A stretch of DNA of 64,000 nucleotides from Phycisphaeraceae bacterium (GCA_028284155.1 JANQSF010000134.1:62001-126000), one strand, 5' to 3'; counted from the stretch's first letter, positions 25,448 to 34,580 are shown. The notes: a model not told the origin generated them from the letters alone. Numbers and translations: made by a program.

Positions 25448-27187
25448 CTAATGAATCTCCGGCTCCGCGTTTTCGCCGCCGTGGGCCAGGAAGTCGAAGT
25501 CGCAGCCCAGGTGCGCCTGTGTGACGTGCGACTGATGCAGCAGACCGTACCCGCGCTCGTATCGTGGCGGCGGCGCGACCCACGCGGCTTGCCGCTTAGC
25601 GCGCTCCTCCTCATCGACGTGCCACGTGATCGACCTACCGGGGGCGTTCAGTTCGATCATGTCGCCGTCCCGCACCAAGGCCAACGGCCCGCCCGCGGCC
25701 GACTCGGGCGAGACGTGCAGCACGCACGTCCCGTAGCTCGTCCCGCTCATCCGCGCGTCGCTGATCCGCACCATGTCGCGTACGCCCTGTTTGAGCAGCT
25801 TCTTCGGCACGGGCAGCATGCCCCACTCCGGCATGCCCGGCGCCCCGACAGGCCCTGCGTTCTGCAGGACGAGCACCGAGTCGGCTGTCACATCCAGCGC
25901 CTCGTCATCGATCCGCGCCGCCAGGTCGTTGTAGTCCTTGAACACGACGGCTGGGCCGGTGTGAGTCAGCAGTTTCGGGTCGGCCGCGGTCTGCTTGATG
26001 ACACAACCGTCGGGCGCGAGATTGCCGCGCAGGACGTACGTCCCGCCTGACTCTGACAACGCGTTGTCGCGCGGGCGGATCACGTCGTCGTTGAACGTCT
26101 CGGCCCCGTCGATGTTCTGGCCAAGCGTTTGCCCGTTGACGGTTGTGCTATTCAAGTGCAGCAGGTCGGCGATGTTGGCCAGCAACGCGCGTAGCCCGCC
26201 TGCGTAATAGAAATCCTCCATGACGTATTGGCCGGAGGGCCGCACGTTGGCCAGCCACGGCGTTGTGCGTGACAAGGCGTCGAACCGGTCGAGCGTCAGG
26301 TCGATGCCGGCTCGACCTGCCATCGCCAGCAGGTGCACAATCGCGTTGGTCGAACCGCCGATGGCCATGTCGCAGACGATGGCGTTGTCGAACGCCTCGG
26401 CTGTGAGAATGTCTTTCGGCTTGACGTCTTCCCACACCATGTCGACGATCCGCCGACCGCACGCCGCGGCCATACGGCTGTGCGCCGAGTCGACCGCGGG
26501 GATGCTCGACGCCCCCGGAAGCAAGAGTCCAAGTGCTTCGCAGACGCTGGCCATCGTCGCGGCCGTGCCCATCGTCATGCACACGCCGGGCGACCGCGCG
26601 ATGCCCGACTCGATCTCGTCCATCGCGCCGTCGCAGAGGTTACCCGCGCGTCGCTCAGCCCAGTACTTCCACACGTCGCTGCCGCTGGCCAACGTCTCGC
26701 CGCGCCAATGCCCGCGCAGCATCGGCCCGGCCGGCAGAAAGATGGCCGGCACGTTCGCCGTCGTCGCGCCCATGACCAGGCCCGGCACCGTCTTGTCGCA
26801 ACCGCCCATCAGCACGACGCCGTCGAGCGGGTGGCAGCGGATGACTTCCTCGACCTCCATCGCCAACAGGTTGCGGTACAGCATCGTCGTCGGCTTGATG
26901 AACATCTCGGACAGCGACATCACCGGCACCTCGACCGGGAACCCGCCGGCCTGCCAGACGCCGCGCTTCACGTCCTGCGCCCTTTCGCGCAGGTGCGTGT
27001 GACACTGGTTCAGATCGCTCCACGTGTTGAGGATGCCGATGACCGGCTTGCCGCGGTAGTCCGCGTCGTCGTACCCCATTTGCTTGACCCGGCTGCGGTG
27101 GCCGAACGACCGCACGTCGTCCGGCGCAAACCAGCGGGCGGAGCGGAGTTCGGCGGGTTGTTTGCGGTGGCGGGTCGTGTCGGGCAT
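25448..27187 (-). CDS. IlvD/Edd-family sugar-acid (pentonate-type) dehydratase, 579 aa
   Basis: Removes water from a polyhydroxy acid to give a 2-keto-3-deoxy acid. The start at 27187 (MPDTTRHRKQ) is chosen because upstream sequence is repeat. Iron-sulfur and Mg sites are VIGILNTWSDLNQCHTHLRE, LMGGCDKTVPGLVMGAT and CMTMGTAATMASVCEALGL. Catalytic Ser region: MVRISDARMSGTSYGTCVLH. The NTWSDLNQCHTHLRERAQD and SEMFIKPTTMLYRNLLAMEV segments, and the long C-terminal tail ending YGLLHQSHVTQAHLGCDFDF, match the L-arabinonate/pentonate dehydratase subgroup as I remember it better than ilvD proper. Automatic annotation may call it ilvD. Confidence 0.85.
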   Translation of the reverse strand: MPDTTRHRKQPAELRSARWFAPDDVRSFGHRSRVKQMGYDDADYRGKPVIGILNTWSDLNQCHTHLRERAQDVKRGVWQAGGFPVEVPVMSLSEMFIKPTTMLYRNLLAMEVEEVIRCHPLDGVVLMGGCDKTVPGLVMGATTANVPAIFLPAGPMLRGHWRGETLASGSDVWKYWAERRAGNLCDGAMDEIESGIARSPGVCMTMGTAATMASVCEALGLLLPGASSIPAVDSAHSRMAAACGRRIVDMVWEDVKPKDILTAEAFDNAIVCDMAIGGSTNAIVHLLAMAGRAGIDLTLDRFDALSRTTPWLANVRPSGQYVMEDFYYAGGLRALLANIADLLHLNSTTVNGQTLGQNIDGAETFNDDVIRPRDNALSESGGTYVLRGNLAPDGCVIKQTAADPKLLTHTGPAVVFKDYNDLAARIDDEALDVTADSVLVLQNAGPVGAPGMPEWGMLPVPKKLLKQGVRDMVRISDARMSGTSYGTCVLHVSPESAAGGPLALVRDGDMIELNAPGRSITWHVDEEERAKRQAAWVAPPPRYERGYGLLHQSHVTQAHLGCDFDFLAHGGENAEPEIH

Positions 27188-27298
27188 GAGGTCAGGCCAA
27201 GGTTGTCGTCTGGTGTGGCGTGCAAGTGAAACGGAGCATGGAGTGTAACGAATCCGTTCGTTGTCGTGCGGCACGACAGCCGTTCTTGTGTTGTCGGG

Positions 27299-27448
27299 GG
27301 GTGCCTGTGGCAAAGGCTTTGCGTGCCACAGGTCGTTGCGTGTCAATGTGCGGGTAGGCGGCGGCGTTGTGCATCGCGAATCGTGCCGCTCAATCCGACA
27401 GCGCAGGTTGAACCACTGGGGCACGCCGAGCCTTTGCCCCAGGCACCC
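27299..27448. repeat. Inverted repeat with GGGTGCCTG ends
   Basis: Left end GGGTGCCTGTGGCAAAGGCT, right end the near-complement of it (GCCTTTGCCCCAGGCACCC). It separates the dehydratase from the lipoprotein gene. One-ended relatives occur at 31604-31643 and 36174-36205. Confidence 0.75.
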
Positions 27449-27465
27449 GTCGGTCGAAGACACAC

Positions 27466-28410
27466 TTACGGACGCAGTGTCTCACGGACAAAGTCGACAT
27501 CGGTCACGTCGACCTTGTGCTGCTCGGCCAGGTCCGATTGCTCCGCTCTTCGGATATTCACGGCCTCGAACGCGCGCTGGACCCGTTGATAGCGATTCTG
27601 TTCCACGGGGTCGAGCGGGTCATCGGGTTTCGGCGGCGGGTCGCCTGAGTCTGCCAGAATGACGAGATCGGTCAGCGCGTCGATCGCCTCGACAAACGCC
27701 GCGCCGTTGAGTGCGTCACGCAGGGCGGCCTGATCCGTGGCGTCGGCTTTGCCGTCGCCGTTGAAGTCCGCGTCCGGGCTGACAAAGACCCGCGCGCCCA
27801 CAGGCGACTGAAGCGTCGCGACGAGGCGCCCGCGCAGGCGGACTGCCTTCGCGGCCGCCCACTGATCGGCGACCGTGTGAGCGCGTTTCAGATGATCGTC
27901 ACCCCACTTGCGTGCGATGGCCTGTTCAGAAACGGCGTTGTACTTCTCCATCAACGAAAACGCTCGCCGGCTGCCGCGGCAACCCTGCCAATACAGCACG
28001 GCCGTCCCGTAGCGCCAGTAGTAGACATCCATCACATCCCAATACGCCGTGAAACCGCCGGTCAGGATGTTCAGATGGCCGGCATCCACGTCGGCCTTGG
28101 CCATCGCCGCGAAGTTCCAATCGGGCATTGAGGGGTCGACCGGTTCAAGATGGAGCCGATCGACCATCGGGTCCGGCAGTTCCTGGAGCGTCAGGATCGC
28201 CCACTGGTCGTCGCCTTGCTCCGTTCGGATGTCGATCTCTGACGTTGGCGCGCCGTACTGCGCAACCAGTCGTTCGAGATGGGCGCGGCGCTGCTGAACG
28301 ACGGACATCGCAACAGGGCCGACCGGCTTGTCTGCCTGGCTACAAGCGCACAGCGCATGACTCAGGATGACGGCGGCCAGACACCGGAACGCGACATGTT
28401 TTCGTTGCAT
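27466..28410 (-). CDS. Probable lipoprotein with a dockerin/EF-hand-like calcium loop, 314 aa
   Basis: The N-terminus is a lipoprotein-like signal (FRCLAAVILSHALCACSQAD). I recognise no enzyme domain in residues 30-230, which are Trp/Tyr-rich (YWDVMDVYYWRYGTAVLYWQ). Residues about 236-256, DADFNGDGKADATDQAALRD, form a D-x-N-x-D-G-x-x-D-x-x-D calcium loop, as in dockerin type I or EF-hands. Planctomycete secreted proteins often carry such a single repeat. A Pro/Asp-rich spacer and an acidic C-terminus follow. Probably periplasmic or outer-membrane attached; function unknown. Confidence 0.65.
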   Translation of the reverse strand: MQRKHVAFRCLAAVILSHALCACSQADKPVGPVAMSVVQQRRAHLERLVAQYGAPTSEIDIRTEQGDDQWAILTLQELPDPMVDRLHLEPVDPSMPDWNFAAMAKADVDAGHLNILTGGFTAYWDVMDVYYWRYGTAVLYWQGCRGSRRAFSLMEKYNAVSEQAIARKWGDDHLKRAHTVADQWAAAKAVRLRGRLVATLQSPVGARVFVSPDADFNGDGKADATDQAALRDALNGAAFVEAIDALTDLVILADSGDPPPKPDDPLDPVEQNRYQRVQRAFEAVNIRRAEQSDLAEQHKVDVTDVDFVRETLRP

Positions 28411-28530
28411 ATGCGATTATTCAGAGATAGACTGTATGGATCAAGCGGTAGGTCAGGTCACTGACCTTACACTACTTGGGTTTGGCCATTCGATTCTTGC
28501 GATGCCTAACCTTATATGACAGGTCGCAAC

Positions 28531-28827
28531 ATGTGTGCCAAGGCAGGCGACACGATTGACGCATTGGTTGTCGATTCGCGCGCTTTCGGTGCTTGGTTAC
28601 AATTCGGCGACGAGATTGGCTTTATCGATCATCGCGAATTCAGCAGAGCCCGGCCAATACCTGACTCGCTCCATCCTGTGGAAGGTAAAAAACATCGAGT
28701 GAAGGTTTTCCGTCGTGTCGAAGAACTCGATGATATAGGTTTACCGGAGTGGGTGACCGCCTGCGGAGAATATGATGTCGCGTTTTTCGCATCAGCGGCG
28801 TTGCTGGAGGATGAAGAGGCAACCTAA
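28531..28827 (+). CDS. Small S1/OB-fold-like protein, 98 aa
   Basis: The start at 28531 has AGG upstream; another ATG is at 28516. KAGDTIDALVVDSRAFGAWL and IGFIDHREFSR resemble the first strands of an S1 RNA-binding domain ('G..v.g.V..i..fGafv.....Glih.se'), and KKHRVKVFRRVEELDDIGL the following strands. It could be a stand-alone RNA- or ligand-binding OB fold. It sits alone among small accessory genes. Confidence 0.55.
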   Translation: MCAKAGDTIDALVVDSRAFGAWLQFGDEIGFIDHREFSRARPIPDSLHPVEGKKHRVKVFRRVEELDDIGLPEWVTACGEYDVAFFASAALLEDEEAT

Positions 28828-28913
28828 CCAACCGCTGCAGTTGACGAGCAAGTAGGTTGGGCGCTGCACGCCAGGGCCGTTCTTGGCATTCCAGTTGATG
28901 GGCAGCGGCAGGC

Positions 28914-28978
28914 CAGGTCATTGACCTGACAATTGGTTGTCGAAAGTTGCGCCGTGTCAGGTCAATGACCTGACCTAC
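28914..28978. repeat. CAGGTCA-type hairpin repeat
   Basis: Perfect 17-bp arms, CAGGTCATTGACCTGAC (28914-28930) and its complement (28956-28972), each itself near-palindromic. A short relative (GTAGGTCAGGTCACTGACC) lies at 28450-28468. Confidence 0.75.
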
Positions 28979-28992
28979 GAACTAACACAGCC

Positions 28993-29539
28993 ATGATGCG
29001 AATTGCCGATCTTGAATTCGACGTGGCCACTTGCCGAATCGAGGCGTACTGCCACGTAGACAAGATGCAATGGGACATCCAGATCGAATGCAACTCGCAC
29101 ACGGATGGCATGTTCCACGGCTACACACCGACCCTTTCCCTCAGTCTGTTTGAAACGCCACCAAAAGCTTTTTCACATTGGACGGGCTTGGCCCCGCGCG
29201 ATACTCGCTGGGCCGAAAAGAATGACACCGACGTAACGCCTTCCGGCATGCTTTATATCTTTGAACACACGCCGATCTTTGAATGCTATGCCCGATGCTC
29301 CAATGACCGTGACGAAATGCGAATCGAACTTGACGGGAAGTGTGACGTGTACTTTGACGAACAATACCAATTTAGAACTGCATCTTAATTCACCGGTCTC
29401 ATTTCGCGGTGTATGGTTCGGCCGGCGCCCGGAATCGGCCTGTCGGAATGCTATCTCGCACTTCCTCAATCCCAATGACTTTGACTATTCCCCGACCGAA
29501 CATGGAGTATCAATGCTGACACCGAAAGCCGTGGCATAA
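28993..29539 (+). pseudogene. Small hypothetical gene, apparently frameshifted near 29370
   Basis: The first frame (28993-29388, 131 aa) opens MMRIADLEFDVATCRIEAYC and ends abruptly after YFDEQYQFRTAS. Shifting by one base near 29368 continues NLELHLNSPVSFRGVWFGRR and PESACRNAISHFLNPNDFDY to a stop at 29539. That tail has the strand-turn-helix quality of real protein and no start site of its own. The fused product of about 180 aa reads as one small alpha/beta protein of unknown function, in the style of immunity-like accessory proteins. It could be a true pseudogene or a sequencing/assembly error. Confidence 0.5.
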
Positions 29540-29646
29540 CAAGGCGTTGCACCGGAGCACGCTCGCCTTTCGGCTTTTCAACGTCTTCCCTTCGTTTACG
29601 CCTTTTGATTGTTCAAACGTTAATCGCATTGGGCCGCGTGCTCGGC

Positions 29647-29772
29647 GGGTGGCTGTGGTTGATGCTCGGATCAACCACGGTCGAACACGCAATGACGACT
29701 TGATCGCAATCGGTGTTCGTCGAGCTGTTTGTCGATTGCCGGGGTTGCTCCGAGCCGCAACCCCAGCCACCC
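29647..29772 (-). repeat. Repeat family B, copy 2 (inverted)
   Basis: Reverse complement of the 5437-5569 element with matching ends (GGGTGGCTGTGGTTG / CAACCCCAGCCACCC). It ends 36 bases before the acetyltransferase start, so it may carry that gene's upstream signals. Confidence 0.75.
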
Positions 29773-29808
29773 GATCGCTTGTGCGACGAACACAGAACCA
29801 ACTCGATC

Positions 29809-30330
29809 ATGCGTGTCGAACCCGCCAGCATTGATGATGTCACTGCGGTCCAGTCGGCCTGCGCCGAGGGTCGCCGCAGGCAGCGTGCGTGCGGGACGCT
29901 TGTTTGGCCCGCCTTTTCGGATGCCATGTTGCTTGCGGAGATTGATGCCGGGACGCTTTACCGTGTCATGGACGGTGACGTGTTTCTCGGCACGTTTGCC
30001 GTCGCTTACGAAGACCGGGCGGTGTGGGGCGGCCGCGAGCGCGGCGCTCATGTCTACCTCCACCGGATCGCGCGCAGTGCGGCCGGCTCGTCAGGCGGGC
30101 TGTTGAATACCGTCGTTGGCTGGGCGCGCAACCACGCCTCCGCATTGAAGCGCGAGGGCGTTCGGATGGATACGGCGGCGGCGAGTCTTCGGCTGATCAG
30201 TTACTACGAGCGGGCGGGGTTCGCCTTGGTTGGCCGACATGTGATCGGGCCAGATACGAGCCTGCCTGCGCACTACCACGGGACGGAGATCGCGCTGTTG
30301 GAGATGGCCTGTCTGAAGCGAGCCGATTGA
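29809..30330 (+). CDS. GNAT-family N-acetyltransferase, 173 aa
   Basis: The start at 29809 (MRVEPASIDDVTAVQSACAE) gives a standard GNAT N-terminus; open frame further upstream is repeat. GDVFLGTFAVAYEDRAVWGG forms strands 2-3. HVYLHRIARSAAGSSGGLLN stands at the acetyl-CoA-binding strand 4/loop, followed by the helix LNTVVGWARNHASALKREG. RMDTAAASLRLISYYERAGFA is the classic end of the fold. Substrate unknown. The pyrophosphate-binding loop (RSAAGSSGGLL) departs somewhat from the usual Q/R-x-x-G-x-G/A. Confidence 0.85.
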   Translation: MRVEPASIDDVTAVQSACAEGRRRQRACGTLVWPAFSDAMLLAEIDAGTLYRVMDGDVFLGTFAVAYEDRAVWGGRERGAHVYLHRIARSAAGSSGGLLNTVVGWARNHASALKREGVRMDTAAASLRLISYYERAGFALVGRHVIGPDTSLPAHYHGTEIALLEMACLKRAD

Positions 30331-30499
30331 CCGCGTGTTGTGATTACACGCGTGGCCTGTGGCAGCAGCATTACGTTCCGCACTATGTTTCAGGCCATGC
30401 GTCGAATTGACGGTGTTGAAGTGCAGCATGTAGATTGGGCACCGCCCACCGCGGTCGGTTTGGGTCTACCAGTCGGCGGCCCGTGCCCACCCTACTTAC

Positions 30500-31129
30500 T
30501 TGCAAAGGGGCAGTGACTTGGCGGTGTTGCAACCCTGGAACCTGGTATTCGTGGTCGGGTTTGTTGTCTACATCACGATTCGCGGCGTCTTCGCTGCCAG
30601 AATCAAGGGCAACGAATACACGGATCGCCGGGTTGGGTTGCAAGAGAAGTCGTTGCTGCCGGCCGTCATCTGCACCAGCTTGCTGTTTCCGATCATTTAT
30701 CTGTTGACGCCATTGTTTTCGTTTGCGGACTACGCGTTGCCCAACTGGGTGCATACTTGTGGACTTGTGTTCATGCTTGTCGGTCTTTGGCTCTTCTGGC
30801 GTTCGCACGTCGATCTGGGCGTGAACTGGTCGGCCAGTTTGGAAACCCGCAAAGGCCATGAGATCATCAAGCACGGTGTGTATCGCCGTATCCGGCACCC
30901 GATGTACGCCGGCATTTGGCTATTCAGCTTCGCGCAGGCCCTGTTGCTCGAAAACTGGTTGGCCGGCTGGGCTGTCGTGGTCGCATTTGCGTTCATGTAT
31001 TGCCTGCGGACCCCAAAGGAAGAACAGATGATGATCGATCACTTCGGCGACGCTTACAAGGCATACATGGCGGAGACCGGCCGACTGTTTCCGCGAGTCC
31101 GCCGACGGACATCAAGTGATTCGAGATAG
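30500..31129 (+). CDS. Isoprenylcysteine carboxyl methyltransferase (ICMT)-family membrane protein, 209 aa
   Basis: Integral membrane methyltransferase-like protein with four to five hydrophobic segments (LVFVVGFVVYITIRGVF; LLPAVICTSLLFPIIYLLTP; TCGLVFMLVGLWLFWRSHVD; FSFAQALLLENWLAGWAVVV). The family signature is IIKHGVYRRIRHPMYAG and the C-terminal LRTPKEEQMMIDHFGDAYKA. Start codon is TTG at 30500 or TTG at 30518 (AAAGGGG eight bases ahead of the latter); no ATG fits. Bacterial members methylate small or lipid substrates; the target is unknown. Confidence 0.85.
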   Translation: MQRGSDLAVLQPWNLVFVVGFVVYITIRGVFAARIKGNEYTDRRVGLQEKSLLPAVICTSLLFPIIYLLTPLFSFADYALPNWVHTCGLVFMLVGLWLFWRSHVDLGVNWSASLETRKGHEIIKHGVYRRIRHPMYAGIWLFSFAQALLLENWLAGWAVVVAFAFMYCLRTPKEEQMMIDHFGDAYKAYMAETGRLFPRVRRRTSSDSR

Positions 31130-31775
31130 GTGGGCTGACCATGGCGTGAACCGGAGCGGCGAATCGTAGGGTGTCCTTCGTATGGCAGTTCGTGGACACT
31201 GTCTGCCAACGTCGTGATTCAAGCGTTCTACTGGTTATTCTCCATTCAAAGCCTCCGGCTCTGCCGGGCGATCGAACTGACCAACGTGTCATGGCCGCAT
31301 TGGGGTAAATGGAGACCCAACGCCTACCCTCGTTTGATCTCGGGGCCACCGCATCAGAATTCGTCAACCCGGCTCATCCGCCAGAGCCGCGCAGTTGCCC
31401 GCATGTGCACACAGCGGATCTGCCTTCACCAGCAAACACAGCGATCGGTCAGGCTCGATGGGGTTGCGCTTTGTTCGATCTCCCCCCGGTGGGTGTGCTT
31501 TGAAGCATGCGGACACAAATCAATCAAGACGCGGTTGTGTTCCGGGTGGGGGGCAGTGCCCACCCTGCTATCCTTTCCAACTGTGAGCGCAAGCCAACAT
31601 GCTGGGGCACGCCGAGCCTTTGCCCCAGCCACCCGATGCAATCTCTACGACTCGTCCCTTCGGTTTGTCCCGCTCGGCTGTGAGGGTTATGCTCAGGCTG
31701 AACCGGGGCCAGTCGCCGTCTTCGACGCCCCGGCAAGGTGCGGTTCGGCAGGCCGGGGACGGACAGGAGCGGTGT
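31130..31775. other. Gene-free region before the TPR-AAA gene
   Basis: 646 bp. No frame on either strand shows protein-like composition. It contains fragments of planctomycete-type repeats: GTGGGG..CAGTGCCCACCCTGC near 31546-31569 and a one-ended GCTGGGGCACGCCGAGCC near 31601-31643. The last 80 bases probably hold the promoter of the ATPase gene. The middle (31200-31500) shows nothing I can name and may be decayed coding sequence. Confidence 0.6.
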
Positions 31776-33161
31776 ATGGCGGGCGACGATTCCAATACGA
31801 CGATCACGGCGTTGCGCGATGCGCTGGCTGTTTCGCCGGACAACCTGCCGCTGCGGCGTCACCTGGCCGAGCTGCTGGCGGGGTTCGGCCGACACGACGA
31901 GGCGGCGGCGGAATACCGGCAGGCCATCCGGCTGGCGCCGCAGGACGCGGACCTTCGGCTGGCGCTTTCGCGGTGTTTCATCGCGCTGGGCAAGCTGGGC
32001 GAGGCGTTGGTCATTCTTGAACAACTGACGGCCGAGCCGCGCGTCACGCCGCAAACGCGGGTCGTGTATGCGCGTGTGTTGGTTGAGCGCGGCGAACAGG
32101 ACAAAGCCGCGGCGCAGTACCGGCGTGCCATTGACGAAGACCCGGAGCAGGTCGACGAGGCGCTTGGCGAGACGCTGGGCGTCACGCCCGGCGGCGGTTG
32201 GCGGGAAGGGATGGACGACGCGTTCGACGACGACCCGTTCGGCGGGCGGCAGCCGGCGGCGCGCGGCGACGAGCCGGGCGATGCGGCGCACATCGAAGTG
32301 GAACGGCCGAAGATCGACTTTGAGCAGGTCGGCGGGATGGACGCGATCAAGGAAGAGGTGCGCGTCAAGATCATCCACCCGCTGACGCACCCAGAGATTT
32401 ACAAGGCCTACGGCAAGGCGATTGGCGGCGGCATCCTGATGTACGGCCCGCCGGGCTGCGGCAAGACGCACCTGGCGCGGGCGACGGCCGGCGAGGTCAA
32501 GGCCGCGTTCATGAGCGTCGGCATCCACGACGTGCTGGACATGTGGATCGGCAACAGCGAGAAGCAGTTGCACGAGCTGTTCCAGACGGCGCGTCGCAAT
32601 CAGCCTTCCGTCCTGTTCTTCGACGAGGTCGATGCGCTGGGCGCGTCGCGGACCGACATGCGTTCGAGCGGCGGGCGACACTTGATCAACCAGTTCCTCG
32701 CCGAGTTGGACGGGTCGCAGGCGAGCAACGACGGCGTGCTCGTGTTGGCGGCGACCAACGCGCCGTGGCATCTGGACCCGGCGTTCCGTCGGCCGGGCCG
32801 ATTCGACCGCGTGCTGTTCGTGCCGCCGCCGGACGCGTCGGCGCGGGCGGCGATCCTGCGGGTCATGCTCGACGGCAAGCCGACGGAGTCGATCGATCAC
32901 GCGCACCTGGCCAAGAAGACCGACAGGTTCAGCGGCGCGGACCTCAAGGCCGTGGTCGATTTGGCCATCGAGGCCAAGCTGCGCGACGCGATGAGCGAAG
33001 GCGTGCCCAAACCGCTGACCACCAAAGACCTGGCCCGCGCCGCCGGCCGGGTCAAGCCATCGACGGCCGAGTGGTTCGCCACGGCGCGGAACTACGCGCT
33101 GTACGCGAACCAGAGCGGCGCTTACGACGAGATCCTGTCGTATCTGAATATCAAACGGTAA
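31776..33161 (+). CDS. TPR-AAA ATPase (Vps4/katanin-like AAA domain), 461 aa
   Basis: The start at 31776 is supported by AGGAG. Residues 5-125 form TPR-like helices (LRDALAVSPDNLPLRRHLAE; DEAAAEYRQAIRLAPQDADL). An acidic linker runs 140-175. The AAA domain begins IDFEQVGGMDAIKEEVRVKI and has Walker A GPPGCGKT (224-231), Walker B FFDEVD (281-286), sensor-1 AATN (325-328) and arginine fingers in RRPGRFDR (338-345). The C-terminus ends with ALYANQSGAYDEILSYLNIK. An N-terminal helical adaptor plus a single classical AAA domain is the layout of Vps4/katanin/spastin-type remodelers. The substrate is unknown. A TPR-membrane protein follows 75 bases later, its probable partner. Confidence 0.88.
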   Translation: MAGDDSNTTITALRDALAVSPDNLPLRRHLAELLAGFGRHDEAAAEYRQAIRLAPQDADLRLALSRCFIALGKLGEALVILEQLTAEPRVTPQTRVVYARVLVERGEQDKAAAQYRRAIDEDPEQVDEALGETLGVTPGGGWREGMDDAFDDDPFGGRQPAARGDEPGDAAHIEVERPKIDFEQVGGMDAIKEEVRVKIIHPLTHPEIYKAYGKAIGGGILMYGPPGCGKTHLARATAGEVKAAFMSVGIHDVLDMWIGNSEKQLHELFQTARRNQPSVLFFDEVDALGASRTDMRSSGGRHLINQFLAELDGSQASNDGVLVLAATNAPWHLDPAFRRPGRFDRVLFVPPPDASARAAILRVMLDGKPTESIDHAHLAKKTDRFSGADLKAVVDLAIEAKLRDAMSEGVPKPLTTKDLARAAGRVKPSTAEWFATARNYALYANQSGAYDEILSYLNIKR

Positions 33162-33236
33162 GGCCGCGACGCGCACTGAACCAGATGCCTTAGACTCTAG
33201 ATTCAGCCGCCATGCGCGGTGTGTGACGACCGCACG

Positions 33237-34580
33237 ATGAGCCAGCCGCATCGACAACGCGCACAGATGCTGATCGAGCAAGGGCGCTACGACCTGGCGA
33301 TGGACGAGGTGCGCCGGGCGCTGGGTGAGGACCCGAACGACGGCGCGCTCTACGCGCTGCTTGCGGTCTGTCATCTCAATCGGGAACAGCACCGCGAGGC
33401 GTTGGAACAGGCTGAGCGTGCCGTGCACCTGGAGCCGGACGATTGGTGGAGTCAATACGTGTTGGCCGAAGCACAGCGCGGTATGCGGCGCTACGACGAG
33501 GCGATCGAGACGGCCAAACGTTCGGCTGCGCTGGAGCCGGACGCCTCGGCGCCGCATGTCATGATCGGGCAGGTCCACCTGCAAAAGAGCCGCTGGCGCG
33601 ACGCACTGCAAAGCGCCGACCACGCCCTGTCGCTCGACCCGGCGAACACGGACGCGGCCAACGTGCGCGCCATCGCGCTGACGCAACTGGGCGACCGCTC
33701 CGCCGCGGCCCAGACCATCGACGCCTCGTTGGACCGCGATCCGGAAAACGCCCTGACCCACGCCAACCGCGGCTGGGCGTTGTTGCACGCCGGCCAACCG
33801 CGTGAAGCGATGGAACACTTCGCCGAGGCGCTGCGGCTCGAACCCGGTCACGAGTGGGCCCGGCAGGGCATCGTCGAGGCCATGAAAGCCCGCAACATCG
33901 TCTACCGCGGCTTCCTGCGCGTCGCGTTGGCGCTCGGCCGAATGACGCCACGCGCCCGGTTCATCGCGTTCATCGGCGTCATCGTCCTGCTGCAGATCAT
34001 GGTCCGCCTGCCGGACGGCGGGCCGTTGCAATTGGTCGGCGTCATCCTCGCGTTGGCGTACATGGCGTTCGTCGTCTTCATGTGGTCGTCCCGCCCGCTG
34101 TTCGATGCGATCCTCATGGTCGACAAGTTCGGCCGACTCGCGCTGACCGGGCATGAGAAGCGCGCCGCCGCGTTCTTCGTCTCGGGGTTGGCTTTATCGA
34201 CGACTTACATCACCGTCGGCCTGCTCTATCGCGGCAGCACCATCGACGCCTTGGACTATCTCATCGTCACGCTCGCGGCGGGCGTCGCGGCCAGCGTGCC
34301 CCCACACGGCCAATGGAAGATCGGCTACGCCGCCGCGACGACTGCTTACGTCTTGGCCGGCATCTACTGCTTCCGCTGGATGACGCACCCCGCCCCGTTC
34401 GCCGACGGCCTGGACGCCGTCCAAGCCTGGCATGACGCCGCCACCACGACCGACGCCCAACGCGCCGACCTGCTCGAGTTCATCCGCTCACAGACCATGC
34501 TGAACAACATTTTCGTTTGGGGTTCCATCGCCATGACCTGGCTCAGCGGTGCCCTGCACCGCAGGCCGACGCCGAGGTGA
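33237..34580 (+). CDS. TPR-membrane protein, first tandem copy, 447 aa
   Basis: Residues 1-215 carry about six TPR units (RAQMLIEQGRYDLAMDEVRR; ALEQAERAVHLEPDDWWSQY; LQSADHALSLDPANTDAANV; EAMEHFAEALRLEPGHEWAR). Residues about 235-380 hold four to five transmembrane helices (FIAFIGVIVLLQIMVRL; LVGVILALAYMAFVVFMWSS; AAFFVSGLALSTTYITVGLL), with one more near the C-terminus (FVWGSIAMTWLSGALHR). The TPRs would face the cytosol. No enzyme motif. It is a close full-length paralogue of 34819-36162; a more distant relative is at 38046. Immediately downstream of the TPR-AAA ATPase. Confidence 0.82.
   Translation: MSQPHRQRAQMLIEQGRYDLAMDEVRRALGEDPNDGALYALLAVCHLNREQHREALEQAERAVHLEPDDWWSQYVLAEAQRGMRRYDEAIETAKRSAALEPDASAPHVMIGQVHLQKSRWRDALQSADHALSLDPANTDAANVRAIALTQLGDRSAAAQTIDASLDRDPENALTHANRGWALLHAGQPREAMEHFAEALRLEPGHEWARQGIVEAMKARNIVYRGFLRVALALGRMTPRARFIAFIGVIVLLQIMVRLPDGGPLQLVGVILALAYMAFVVFMWSSRPLFDAILMVDKFGRLALTGHEKRAAAFFVSGLALSTTYITVGLLYRGSTIDALDYLIVTLAAGVAASVPPHGQWKIGYAAATTAYVLAGIYCFRWMTHPAPFADGLDAVQAWHDAATTTDAQRADLLEFIRSQTMLNNIFVWGSIAMTWLSGALHRRPTPR

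Noticed and set aside
25448..27187. Simple call as dihydroxy-acid dehydratase ilvD
   Set aside because: Motifs and the C-terminal tail fit the sugar-acid dehydratase subgroup better; kept as the broader family.
29647..29772. tRNA-like cloverleaf in the hairpin-rich intergenic repeat
   Set aside because: No anticodon/T-arm consensus or CCA-adjacent acceptor pairing; it matches repeat family B instead.
31524..34154. 876-aa minus-strand open frame
   Set aside because: Antisense of the TPR-AAA and TPR-membrane genes; low-complexity Arg/Val/Gln.
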